Source: Desulfuromonadales bacterium (GTDB lineage: Bacteria > Desulfobacterota > Desulfuromonadia > Desulfuromonadales > UBA2294). Taken from it: 7,049 nt of DNA. Shown here piece by piece: positions 1 to 6,303 of the stretch. The stretch is from positions 1-7,049 of the forward strand of contig JAUVAJ010000092.1 in the NCBI GenBank assembly GCA_030591795.1, in the 5' to 3' direction. Numbering within the stretch: the stretch's first letter is position 1; every line of letters begins with the position of its first letter. Below the pieces are notes generated by a model. It was not told the origin of the DNA. It saw only the letters and a list, made by a program, of their open reading frames with translations, and made no database searches. Position numbers and translations under genes: made by a program.

Positions 1-204
1 ATACGTAACAATAATCAGGCAGAGCGAGATGAACTCGCCGATCATCAACCTGGCCGTGAGCCAGAGACGCGCTGGTGTGAATCGCCCGTTGAGCAAGGCC
101 GGATCGCGATTAACCGCCTCGTACCAGAGAAAGGCGGAACTTAAGATTACGATTCCGGCAACAATACCGAAAACAATCGATACGATTTCTGTGATAAATG
201 TCAT
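1..204 (-). CDS. Partial membrane-anchored hypothetical protein (N-terminal 68 codons)
   Basis: This open frame starts at ATG 204-202 and stays open to the left edge, so only the N-terminus is seen and the C-terminus is missing. An in-frame TAG lies directly before the ATG, which fixes it as the first possible ATG. The N-terminus is strongly hydrophobic: residues 3-26 (FITEIVSIVFGIVAG onward, ending in FLWYE) look like one transmembrane helix. A basic segment with NRDPALLNGRFTPARLW follows at about residues 32-48, and a second hydrophobic stretch starts near residue 53 (LMIGEFISLCLIIV). This suggests an inner-membrane anchor with a further helix or an amphipathic linker. I do not recognise the family. 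An anchored hydrolase is conceivable, but the catalytic part would lie outside the window. No good Shine-Dalgarno sequence is visible. The gene is divergent from xerC. Confidence 0.62.
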   Translation of the reverse strand, partial: MTFITEIVSIVFGIVAGIVILSSAFLWYEAVNRDPALLNGRFTPARLWLTARLMIGEFISLCLIIVTY

Positions 205-344
205 CTACCAAGTATCGCATGTGGTTCAGACCTCGTCAATCGCCATGGGTGGATAACCTGCTTGTCAAAAACCTGCAGAGCATTGTTCTTTTATCTGTGG
301 CGTGGCATCATGTATTTACACTTTTTTTCAGATCTGGAGAGGTA
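205..344. other. Divergent intergenic region between the partial membrane protein and xerC
   Basis: This 140 bp gap separates two divergent genes and should hold both promoters. On the minus strand there is a fair sigma-70-like pair (listed separately). On the plus strand the best I can find is TTGTTC (283-288) with a 17 bp spacer to CATCAT (306-311), which is too weak to call. A GGAGAGG Shine-Dalgarno sequence at 336-342 serves xerC. The xerC frame stays open upstream to an ATG at 198, but the encoded extension has no XerC character, so I treat it as noncoding. Confidence 0.5.
211..239 (-). promoter_or_regulatory. Candidate sigma-70-like promoter for the partial membrane protein
   Basis: On the minus strand TTGACG (239-234, 5 of 6 matches to the -35 consensus) is followed after exactly 17 bp by GATACT (216-211, 4 of 6 matches to the -10 consensus). 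The -10 box ends only 6 bp before the ATG at 204. If used, transcription would start at or next to the initiation codon and give a leaderless or nearly leaderless mRNA, which would fit the lack of a Shine-Dalgarno sequence. A single hexamer pair of this quality can occur by chance. Confidence 0.3.
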
Positions 345-1241
345 ATGCAGAACCTGCTTGAAAAATTCGATCAGCATCTTTTGATAGAGCGGAATGTTTC
401 TGAGCATACCCGTAACGCCTACCGGCGCGACCTGCAGGAGTTCAAGTCTTTTCTTGAATCAATCTTCAAACTTGTCGATCTCGACCGTCTCAAACAGATC
501 GATCGTATTGTGTTACGGCGTTATCTGGCCGAGTTGCACAAGAAAAATCGCAAATCGACCATCGCCCGCAAATTGTCGGCTATTCGCACCTTCTTTCGTT
601 ACCTGGTGCGCGAAGGGTTGCTGGCGGCGAATCCGGGAGATCTGGTGTCAACGCCGCGCCAGGAGAAGTATCTGCCGACAACCTTGAGTGTTGATGAGAC
701 CTTTGCCCTGATTGACAACATCAATAAATCTGATCGTCTTTCGTTGCGGGATCGGGCAATCCTGGAGTTGCTCTATTCTTGCGGCTTACGCATCAGCGAG
801 TTGACCGGTCTGGATGTCGGTAAGGTCGATTTTGAACAGGAGTTGGTGCGGGTAACCGGTAAGGGTGACAAGGAACGGATTGTGCCGGTCGGGCAGCATG
901 CGCTCAAGGCGTTACGCGCATATCTCGAAGAGCGTGGTATGCCGGGTGATCAGGACCCGATGTTTCTCAATCGCCTCGGCGGCCGCCTGACCCCGCGCAG
1001 TATTCAACGTCATCTGAAAAAACATCTGCTTCAGGCCGGCCTGCTAAAGGATGCGACGCCGCACGCCCTGCGGCATTCTTTTGCGACTCATCTGCTCGAT
1101 GGCGGCGCCGACCTGCGGGCGATTCAGGAACTGCTCGGCCATGCCTCTCTCTCGACTACCCAGAAATATACCCAGGTTAGCACCGATCAATTGATTAGTG
1201 TTTACGATAAGGCACATCCCCGGAGCAAAAAACGCGGCTGA
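345..1241 (+). CDS. xerC: Tyrosine recombinase XerC
   Basis: This 298-residue site-specific tyrosine recombinase acts with XerD at dif to resolve chromosome dimers at division. The N-terminal SAM-like core-binding domain spans about residues 1-90 (HLLIERNVSEHTRNAYRRDL; SAIRTFFRYLVREGLL). The catalytic domain follows from about 110. The catalytic set is complete: R149 (CGLRISEL), K173 (TGKGDKER), H240 and R243 (HALRHSFATHLL), H266 (LLGHASLSTTQ) and nucleophile Y275. Length and the positions of the H/R/H/Y residues match E. coli XerC as I know it, and the tail SVYDKAHPRSKKRG is XerC-like rather than XerD-like, which supports the paralogue call. The ATG at 345 is chosen over the upstream ATG at 198 because GGAGAGG lies just before it and it gives the family length. 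The last Gly codon and stop fall inside the palindromic element that follows. It converges with the fimbrial operon and has no evident functional tie to it. Confidence 0.93.
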   Translation: MQNLLEKFDQHLLIERNVSEHTRNAYRRDLQEFKSFLESIFKLVDLDRLKQIDRIVLRRYLAELHKKNRKSTIARKLSAIRTFFRYLVREGLLAANPGDLVSTPRQEKYLPTTLSVDETFALIDNINKSDRLSLRDRAILELLYSCGLRISELTGLDVGKVDFEQELVRVTGKGDKERIVPVGQHALKALRAYLEERGMPGDQDPMFLNRLGGRLTPRSIQRHLKKHLLQAGLLKDATPHALRHSFATHLLDGGADLRAIQELLGHASLSTTQKYTQVSTDQLISVYDKAHPRSKKRG

Positions 1242-1354
1242 TGAAAAGAACCCATCTGCTGCGTTCCCCTGGCCCATGTCGCTGCAATGTAGCTACCGCT
1301 ACACCTCGCTCCTTGGTCTGCGGGCGCCTTGCATCTCGGTCCTTTTGATCAGCC
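1236..1354. repeat. Imperfect palindromic intergenic element overlapping the xerC stop codon
   Basis: The ends form an inverted repeat: 1236-1252 (GGCTGATGAAAAGAACC) and the reverse complement of 1338-1354 (GGCTGATCAAAAGGACC) agree at 15 of 17 positions. At the centre TGTAGC-TACC-GCTACA forms a perfect 6 bp hairpin. Between them sit CATCTGCTGCGTT on the left and GCGCCTTGCATCT on the right. This combination is familiar from ~100 bp dispersed palindromic repeats found after genes in many proteobacterial genomes; that recognition is from memory, and only one copy is in this window. The element supplies the last Gly codon and stop of xerC. As RNA it could fold on either strand and might end transcription from both convergent units. 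An open frame reading through it (with YRYTSLLGLRAPCIS) is a typical spurious translation of such repeats. Confidence 0.68.
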
Positions 1355-1470
1355 TTTTAGTTGTCGGATGTGAATGCCATCACAAAGAGCAAACTCATTC
1401 TGATAATCAGTCGGTAGTGAATGGTTTGAATTGTAAGACTGTAGTGTATCTGTTTGAAATTAGTTAAATG
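1355..1470. other. Convergent intergenic remainder, no gene seen
   Basis: This AT-richer stretch lies between the palindromic element and the stop of the last fimbrial gene. I see no convincing gene and no classical GC-stem plus T-run terminator for the minus-strand operon. It has one short perfect palindrome, CTGATAATCAG (1400-1410). Transcription of the operon may instead end at the palindromic element at 1236-1354. Confidence 0.4.
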
Positions 1471-1920
1471 TTACCAGAGGATGGTGGCGACCAGCGAGTC
1501 ACTATAAAGTCCCGGTGGAATAACTTGTAGGGCAGGTATCCTTCCGTACAGGGTTATGTCCCAAGGGGTGGTACGGTCAACGCTACGGGTCAGGGTGGTT
1601 GAACCACCGGTGCCGTCACCGATCACCTGACTACGGCCAGGATTGCTGAACAGGTTGTAGATAAGGATGGAGCCACCATTCAGCAAGTTGCGCGTGGCCG
1701 GAGTTCCGGAATTGCCACCACTGACTTGTATGGTAACAATTTGCGTTTTTTTTGTTCGACAGGAAATGCCAATAGTTGTCGTCGTATCAGCCGGGGTGGC
1801 CGAGAGAGGGTCATAGGCCCCGAAGCTCATGGCTGAAGTGACAACATTGCACTGGGCTGCGTAACCGGAAACCGGAAGCAACAGCGCCAGCAAAATCAAG
1901 ATTAAGAACAAGCTGCGCAT
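1471..1920 (-). CDS. SCPU-domain fimbrial subunit 3, candidate tip subunit
   Basis: This 149-residue secreted protein has a strong signal peptide (MRSLFLILILLALLLPVSGYA, likely cleaved after A21) and a single SCPU domain. Domain marks are C24 and C54 (probable disulfide), the SFGAYDPLSATP segment at about 32-43, and the C-terminal pattern PPGLYSDSLVATILW, which parallels GAYTDTVILMIAP and GAYTGTATLNINP in the two sibling subunits. The mature chain starts AQCNV, so only about two residues precede the first cysteine, against about 15-17 in the siblings. The donor-strand extension is therefore missing, which suggests a chain-terminating tip subunit. It is shorter than two-domain tip adhesins such as CsuE. 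It begins 2 bp after the usher stop, with AGGAGA (1935-1930) inside the last usher codons, so translation is probably coupled. YAAQC is not a lipobox. Confidence 0.9.
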   Translation of the reverse strand: MRSLFLILILLALLLPVSGYAAQCNVVTSAMSFGAYDPLSATPADTTTTIGISCRTKKTQIVTIQVSGGNSGTPATRNLLNGGSILIYNLFSNPGRSQVIGDGTGGSTTLTRSVDRTTPWDITLYGRIPALQVIPPGLYSDSLVATILW

Positions 1921-1922
1921 GA

Positions 1923-4373
1923 TCAGTCTTCTCCTGTCGGCTTTGTTGTACGGTCGGTTCGATCCGGATTGACAATGACCTGACCGGCATCGACGAAGAA
2001 CTCATCTGAATCCGGCACTTCAATAGAGAAATTCTGTGTCTGGCCATTGTATACGATTGAGCCACTAAGTGCGACGGTAGATGTAGTGGTTTGCTCACTC
2101 TCGGCAATGCGGTTGCAGTCGGTAACCTGAGCTCGAGATATACTGTGTAGTTGTTTTTCAGATGGATCGTAATAGAATTCACCACCGTGGCCGGTCGGGA
2201 TGGCGAGTACGGCACCGTCGGCTGTTGTCAGTTTGAACTCGGTAAATTCTAGTGGAATTAGACCGTCACTTGACCGGGCGTACAGATGACCGATAATTGG
2301 TTGAATTTCAGGCGCATCGAAATAAAGACAGAACCCGCTGCGTAGAGGTGGCGCGACCAGGTGTTGCCGCGATTTGAGTGCACGATTAATAGGAATTTGA
2401 CGATCATCGATCGAAATTTGATTGTTGAAATATGAGTTGATCTCGGCGATGAACAGTTTCCCTTCTTCATCCGTACGGCCGATTACCTGATTATTCATGC
2501 TGACCGGGATTCCTTCTATGTCGCTGACCTTGACCAGCGCAAAGCTGTCGGAGACCGGCCGGGTCAAGCCGAATTTTCCACCGAGCGCGATGATTGCACC
2601 TGAAGCCTGCAGTCGATAACTCAAGCCATTGATGCCACCGGTTTCAGCCCAGGCTTCACCGAGGTAGATCCCGTTTTTGCCACGATATTCGAACAGCGGG
2701 TTAAACATAGTTGTTGCACCGGTAACATCATCATTACTCTGTCTGAGAAGCGCTTTGTAGCTATAACCTTCACCAACCGGCCGTAATTTTTCAACCTGCA
2801 GATCGAATTGGTTGCCGGTTGCAGTAACCTCGCCGATGGCCGATATGGTGACCTCCGGATTGAATAGGTAGTTGAGGCTGATAAATGCTCGATCCTCTTC
2901 CGTGAGCCCGGTGGTGGTATGGATTGAGGCAACCAGAGAAAGGTTACGGGTCAAGCGACGGGAATAGGTCGCACCAATTCGGTTTTGGCCATCGGTAAAG
3001 TGGTCGGTTTTAATTCTGGTGTCCAGTGTCAGTGACCCGAGTTGGTGGGCGTGGTAGCTGACATTGGCAATAAATTCAAATTCCGGCCGTTCTGTACTAT
3101 CGAGAATGGCCACGGTTGCAAAGGCTTCACTGGCATATTTGAAGTCACACTGCAGTCCGAATGCTCGACCGAAATATTGATAACCGATTGAGCTTTCATA
3201 GCCAAAACCGTCGGTGCTGGTTGATGCACCCAGAGTGCTGCGTAAACTACCCCAATTACCAGGTTGCCAGACTATCCGTGGAATCAAGTTGCTCACATCA
3301 GAACTTCCCTCGGCCGAGGTCCCGATGGTCAGCTCCTCGAGCCAGCCATAGTCATGGAACCCCTGAAAAATGAAATCACCGTAGTTGAAACTTTCGGCGC
3401 CAAACTGCTCACGACGGGCACCGGCAGAATAACTGAAGGCGTGCAATTTATGCTTCAGCAGGTCATCGGACAGATAAAACGGTTGTACAATCCGCTCTTC
3501 TCGCCCATAGGTGTCGCGCATGACAATTTCGATCACGCCGGCACCGCGATATCGGCGGATGTTGTTCAGGTTGTATGGTCCCGGTGGCAACCATTCCTTG
3601 AGAACGCTGTGCCCATCGAGAAAAACCTCAATTTCGGTCGGAACGTCGACTGTTCCGGTGAGGGCCAGTCCAGGGTAAGTTCTATAATATGGATCCATTC
3701 TGAAATTGCGGGAAAACTGGACGCCGCCAAGTTGCAGGCCGCTGGCTTCAAATCCACTGGTCGAGAACACGTCTCCGAATACAGACCGGTTGAAATTGAC
3801 AGGGTCTTCATAAATCAGGCTGGTGTCGAGCCGGATGAAATTGCTTTGAAAACTATCATTTACCAGTTGGGAATTGGTCAGAAACAGGTAGCGATTTTTA
3901 CGAATGCCAAGTTCATTGGTGAAGAGAAGGTTTGTATCCGTCGTGCCATTTCCACCACCAACATTCAATGAATAATTCAAAAAAGCACTGTTAGGTTCTG
4001 GCCTCAGGATATTCTCACCGGCGACCACGTCGAGATTAAAATCAGAAGCCGTTAATATGGATGAATCTGCCATCAACTCCAGGGTCAGGGTTTCCATGTT
4101 GAGGTTGAATTCAAGGCCGTCGATGTCGGATAAGGATCGATAGTTTTGTTCAGACGGTTCTCCGCTGTCGGCAGGAACAAGAATGCCCAAGGCTTTGAGG
4201 TCGTCAAGGTGCAGCAGAATGTCGCCACTATGTTCAATCAAGGCAATGAGAGTGCCACGCGGCTCGGTGTTGAGTTCCACAGCAAGGGGTGCTTCATCGG
4301 CCGCTTGTGCAAACCCTGGATAGATTCCGGTCAGGAGGATGAGTAGCGTGAGGCAAATAAAGCGTAAGCGCAT
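1923..4373 (-). CDS. Outer-membrane fimbrial usher (archaic/sigma class)
   Basis: This 816-residue usher would form the outer-membrane pore that takes chaperone-subunit complexes and assembles the surface fibre. The signal peptide is MRLRFICLTLLILLTGIYPG then FAQA. A compact N-terminal domain covers about 28-120. The beta-barrel runs from about 125 to 605 and is interrupted by the plug domain at about 238-300, which contains EIEVFLDGHSV, the conserved turn LPPGPYNLNNIRRYRGAG and VMRDTYGREERIVQPFY. C-terminal domains follow at about 610-665 (VSDIEGIPVSMNNQ, GRTDEEGKLF) and 695-800, with C682 and C753. I chose ATG 4373, 19 bp after the chaperone stop, because it begins a clean signal peptide. 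An in-frame ATG at 4430 would add 19 residues ahead of that signal and overlap the chaperone by 38 bp. Neither start has a good Shine-Dalgarno sequence, so coupling to chaperone translation is likely. Relatedness to Csu/Mcu ushers is inferred from the SCPU partners. Confidence 0.92.
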   Translation of the reverse strand: MRLRFICLTLLILLTGIYPGFAQAADEAPLAVELNTEPRGTLIALIEHSGDILLHLDDLKALGILVPADSGEPSEQNYRSLSDIDGLEFNLNMETLTLELMADSSILTASDFNLDVVAGENILRPEPNSAFLNYSLNVGGGNGTTDTNLLFTNELGIRKNRYLFLTNSQLVNDSFQSNFIRLDTSLIYEDPVNFNRSVFGDVFSTSGFEASGLQLGGVQFSRNFRMDPYYRTYPGLALTGTVDVPTEIEVFLDGHSVLKEWLPPGPYNLNNIRRYRGAGVIEIVMRDTYGREERIVQPFYLSDDLLKHKLHAFSYSAGARREQFGAESFNYGDFIFQGFHDYGWLEELTIGTSAEGSSDVSNLIPRIVWQPGNWGSLRSTLGASTSTDGFGYESSIGYQYFGRAFGLQCDFKYASEAFATVAILDSTERPEFEFIANVSYHAHQLGSLTLDTRIKTDHFTDGQNRIGATYSRRLTRNLSLVASIHTTTGLTEEDRAFISLNYLFNPEVTISAIGEVTATGNQFDLQVEKLRPVGEGYSYKALLRQSNDDVTGATTMFNPLFEYRGKNGIYLGEAWAETGGINGLSYRLQASGAIIALGGKFGLTRPVSDSFALVKVSDIEGIPVSMNNQVIGRTDEEGKLFIAEINSYFNNQISIDDRQIPINRALKSRQHLVAPPLRSGFCLYFDAPEIQPIIGHLYARSSDGLIPLEFTEFKLTTADGAVLAIPTGHGGEFYYDPSEKQLHSISRAQVTDCNRIAESEQTTTSTVALSGSIVYNGQTQNFSIEVPDSDEFFVDAGQVIVNPDRTDRTTKPTGED

Positions 4374-4392
4374 GACGTGAATAAAAACAGAC

Positions 4393-5130
4393 TCAGGGTT
4401 GACAATCCGATTTCGAGAGCGGCTTCTCATCGGTTAGCTGAAGAGATCCGGAGACAAACTCGAAATGGAGACTGGAGGCGTTGTTGCATTCTTCCGGGGA
4501 GATTGTTGCATTGAAGCTACGCTGGTTACTGGTCAAAATGTACCAGGCGCGCATGTCTTGACTGAAAACAGTCTCGCCAGCTGCATTTTTACCGCTGATA
4601 GCCACCTTGCTTGGCAGCAGATGAATGTTACCGTTATTTTTGACTCTGGCAGTAACTTCACCGTTGGCAAGATTTACCGCTTCAATCGTGGCAGACTTTT
4701 TCGTATTTGGCGGCGCTACAAAAATAGGCAATCCGAAACGGACGGCTACCATGACTTGCGAAACCTGTTCCGGTGAAGCGTTGGGGATCTCTTCGATGAA
4801 CAGACGGTATGTTTTTTCTGCAGCAACTGCCGGGAATTTATAGCCGACACGCAAAAGTCTCTCTTCTCCTGGCGGGATCGAAAGTACACGAGGGAAAAAT
4901 ATGATGTCGCTGGTGTTCTCATAAACGTCTTCGCCCTGTTCATTCTGGGACCAGACTGTGGCGTTCATTTGCAGGTTTAACGGTTCGCTGGCGTTGTTGA
5001 TCAAGCGGACAGAATCATTTTTGATCTGTGGACCCAAAAACAGTCGGATCGGAATCACACGCCAGTCACCGGCCAGAGTGGTCGAAGTGAAATAGAATAA
5101 AAACAACAGAGCAAGAAGAGGTCTGATCAT
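4393..5130 (-). CDS. Periplasmic fimbrial chaperone (PapD-like)
   Basis: This 245-residue chaperone binds SCPU subunits in the periplasm, completes their fold by donor-strand complementation and delivers them to the usher. The signal peptide is MIRPLLALLFLFYFTSTTLA, cleaved before GDW. The first Ig-like domain (about 22-140) carries IPIRLFLGPQIKNDSVRLIN with the basic residues expected at the subunit-binding cleft. It also has FFPRVLSIPPGEERLLRVG and the family signature YRLFIEEIP (108-116), followed by the strand VMVAVRFGLPIFVAP. The second domain covers about 145-230 (NNGNIHLLPSKVAISG, then MRAWYILTSNQRSF). C215 and C243 could pair. ATG 5130 is preferred to an upstream in-frame start at 5184 because AAAGGA lies 6 bp before it and the signal peptide starts there. 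It sits between subunit 2 and the usher, the usual order in archaic systems. Confidence 0.92.
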   Translation of the reverse strand: MIRPLLALLFLFYFTSTTLAGDWRVIPIRLFLGPQIKNDSVRLINNASEPLNLQMNATVWSQNEQGEDVYENTSDIIFFPRVLSIPPGEERLLRVGYKFPAVAAEKTYRLFIEEIPNASPEQVSQVMVAVRFGLPIFVAPPNTKKSATIEAVNLANGEVTARVKNNGNIHLLPSKVAISGKNAAGETVFSQDMRAWYILTSNQRSFNATISPEECNNASSLHFEFVSGSLQLTDEKPLSKSDCQP

Positions 5131-5195
5131 GGCATATCCTTTGTCGGAACGAAATTGCCTACGACTATACGCGAGACGCTCCACGAACTCAACCT

Positions 5196-5678
5196 TCAGG
5201 GGGCGATCATCAAGATCACAGTATCAGTATAGGCACCAGCTGGTACGGTTTGGTAGTCCGGGCCGAGGATCGAGGCGTCAACAGTAATCGGTGTGTTGGT
5301 GTTTTTCGGGATTGTCCCGTTAGACGGAGTGTAGGTCAGGTTGTAAGGAATGAAATTTCCAGGGAGGGTTGTGTGCTGCATCCGTCTTGCGCCGGGTCCG
5401 GTGTTATTCAGACCGTCATCATCTGTAATAATAAATGTTGCGGGGTTGGCGCTACCTCCGCAGCGAATTGTTACGCTGCCGCTGGTCGCTGCCAGTGCCC
5501 CGCTGGTCGGATCGAGGTTGCCGAAATCGAGAGTGGCGTTTGTCGTAACGAATCGGCACTGACTCTTGGAAAGAACAACGGCATTGATAGTCGTCGTCGA
5601 CAAGCTGGCGGCCTGGGTGAGTGTCGCCCAGGTAACCAGAATTAGTATCAGGATGCTGCTTGCCGATAAAGTTCTCAT
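5196..5678 (-). CDS. SCPU-domain fimbrial subunit 2
   Basis: This 160-residue secreted subunit has the signal peptide MRTLSASSILILILVTWATL then TQA, cleaved near A23/A24. The mature N-terminus ASLSTTTINAVVLSKSQ before C41 alternates hydrophobic residues and fits a donor strand that would complement the next subunit. C41 and C73 are the probable disulfide. The SCPU pattern is LDFGNLDPTSG (50-60), then SVTIRCGG, a central PYNLTYTPSNGTI strand region and the C-terminal VPAGAYTDTVILMIAP. Unlike subunit 1 it has several basic residues (RR at 98-99, K125). It could be a minor or adaptor subunit between shaft and tip. ATG 5678 is chosen because the signal peptide begins there; a GTG at 5708 in the same frame adds ten residues with no Shine-Dalgarno sequence and would lie inside the intercistronic hairpin. 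The gap to the chaperone start is 65 bp. Confidence 0.9.
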   Translation of the reverse strand: MRTLSASSILILILVTWATLTQAASLSTTTINAVVLSKSQCRFVTTNATLDFGNLDPTSGALAATSGSVTIRCGGSANPATFIITDDDGLNNTGPGARRMQHTTLPGNFIPYNLTYTPSNGTIPKNTNTPITVDASILGPDYQTVPAGAYTDTVILMIAP

Positions 5679-5705
5679 CTCAATACCGTCTTTGAGGCGA
5701 AGAAA

Positions 5706-5738
5706 CACCCGGAGCGAAGGAGGAAACCGCCCCGGGTG
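5706..5738 (-). terminator. Intercistronic stem-loop between subunits 1 and 2 (attenuator or mRNA stabiliser)
   Basis: On the transcribed strand CACCCGGGGCG (5738-5728) pairs with CGCTCCGGGTG (5716-5706), an 11 bp GC-rich stem with one G-U pair. The 11-nt loop is GTTTCCTCCTT, and a short pyrimidine run TTTCTTC follows. The hairpin sits 8 nt after the subunit 1 stop. Such hairpins in fimbrial operons can protect the first gene's mRNA or let only part of the transcripts through, raising major-subunit output over assembly proteins. The T-run is too interrupted for a strong terminator, so partial attenuation or 3'-end protection is more likely. The loop contains CCTCCTT, identical to the 16S rRNA anti-Shine-Dalgarno core. 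Confidence 0.62.
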
Positions 5739-5746
5739 AGGAGAAG

Positions 5747-6178
5747 TTACGGGTTGATGTTGAGTGTAGCGGTTCCGGTGTAAGCGCCAGCTGTAACACC
5801 CGTGAAGTTGGCAACCGTGATGGTGCCATTGATGGTCAGGGTAGTTACTGCGCCACTACCGGTTCCGGTGCCTGCATCTGTGTAGACGAGGTCAACAGTC
5901 ATATTATCTGTACCGTTGGTGATGCTTGCAGTGGCCGGATTGGTGAAGGTGTAGACGACGCCGCTGGTGCAGTTGTAGTCGATGGATGTCGCTGCTGTTG
6001 CGTCAACTACCGCTGTCGGGTCGATGTTGAGAAAATCCATCGTAGCACCGGCTGCTGAGAAGTTGCAGGTGCCCAGGACATTGGCATTGATAGTCAGGGT
6101 TGCGGAGCCGGCGGCAAAAGCGCTACTGGCCAGAGCAACGAGGACGACTGTGATAAGCATTGTTCTGATGGTTTTCAT
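5747..6178 (-). CDS. SCPU-domain fimbrial subunit 1, likely major pilin
   Basis: This 143-residue secreted subunit is first in the operon, the usual place for the main structural subunit. The signal peptide is MKTIRTMLITVVLVALASSA then FA, cleaved AFA|AGS. The mature chain opens with AGSATLTINANVLGT before C38, an alternating hydrophobic donor strand. C38 and C70 form the probable disulfide. MDFLNIDPTAV (47-57) is the SCPU motif, and the C-terminus is GAYTGTATLNINP. The mature ~121 residues contain seven Asp and no Lys, Arg, His, Glu, Gln or Trp, and are dominated by Thr, Ala, Gly, Asn and Val. ATG 6178 is set by the best Shine-Dalgarno sequence in the operon, AAAGGAG (6192-6186), 7 nt upstream. 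The frame stays open back to 6493, but that stretch is the riboswitch leader and is not coding. Expression should depend on the riboswitch and promoter upstream. Confidence 0.92.
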   Translation of the reverse strand: MKTIRTMLITVVLVALASSAFAAGSATLTINANVLGTCNFSAAGATMDFLNIDPTAVVDATAATSIDYNCTSGVVYTFTNPATASITNGTDNMTVDLVYTDAGTGTGSGAVTTLTINGTITVANFTGVTAGAYTGTATLNINP

Positions 6179-6203
6179 GTTGAATCTCCTTTGCTGTGAT
6201 GCG

Positions 6204-6221
6204 CGACTTGTTCTCAAGTCG
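6204..6221 (-). promoter_or_regulatory. 5'-UTR hairpin just upstream of the subunit 1 ribosome binding site
   Basis: CGACTTG (6221-6215), loop AGAA and CAAGTCG (6210-6204) form a perfect 7 bp stem with a four-base loop. It ends 11 nt before the AAAGGAG Shine-Dalgarno sequence of subunit 1. It lies after the riboswitch terminator, so it is present only in read-through mRNA. It could keep the ribosome site open or protect the 5' end after processing. It does not cover the Shine-Dalgarno sequence. Confidence 0.5.
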
Positions 6222-6262
6222 TGATCCGGTTCTGATCTGCTTTCGGTTAATGATTCTGTTGT

Positions 6263-6303
6263 AAATAAATAAACGCCCGCCTTGGTTTGACCGAAGGCGA
6301 GCG
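6263..6303 (-). terminator. Intrinsic terminator, expression platform of the riboswitch
   Basis: On the transcribed strand CGCTCGCCTT (6303-6294) pairs with AAGGCGGGCG (6283-6274): ten pairs, one of them G-U, and two further pairs can be added at the base. The loop is CGGTCAAACC, in which GGT and ACC can extend the stem. The tract TTTATTTATTT follows directly. It stands about 36 nt after the aptamer and 85 nt before the subunit 1 ATG, so it would stop the whole operon when formed. Its 5' arm is complementary to the 3' end of the aptamer, which makes it switchable. Confidence 0.88.

Noticed and set aside
198..344. Upstream in-frame extension of XerC from ATG 198
   Set aside because: The extra 49 residues do not look like a XerC N-terminus, no ribosome site precedes 198, and ATG 345 has GGAGAGG before it and gives the normal 298-residue length.
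1198..1467. Plus-strand frame with a hydrophobic, lipobox-like stretch (LLISLLVVGCECHH)
   Set aside because: It starts inside xerC in another frame and runs through the palindromic repeat; YRYTSLLGLRAPCIS is a typical false translation of that repeat type. It has no ribosome site.
1840..1870. Lipoprotein signal in subunit 3 (cysteine soon after the signal peptide)
   Set aside because: The residues before the cysteine are YAAQ; Gln at -1 does not fit a lipobox, and the cysteine matches the conserved SCPU disulfide position of the siblings.
3264..3971. A 235-codon plus-strand frame opposite the usher gene
   Set aside because: It is antisense to a well-supported usher coding region, has no recognisable domain or start signal, and is best explained as a long shadow frame.
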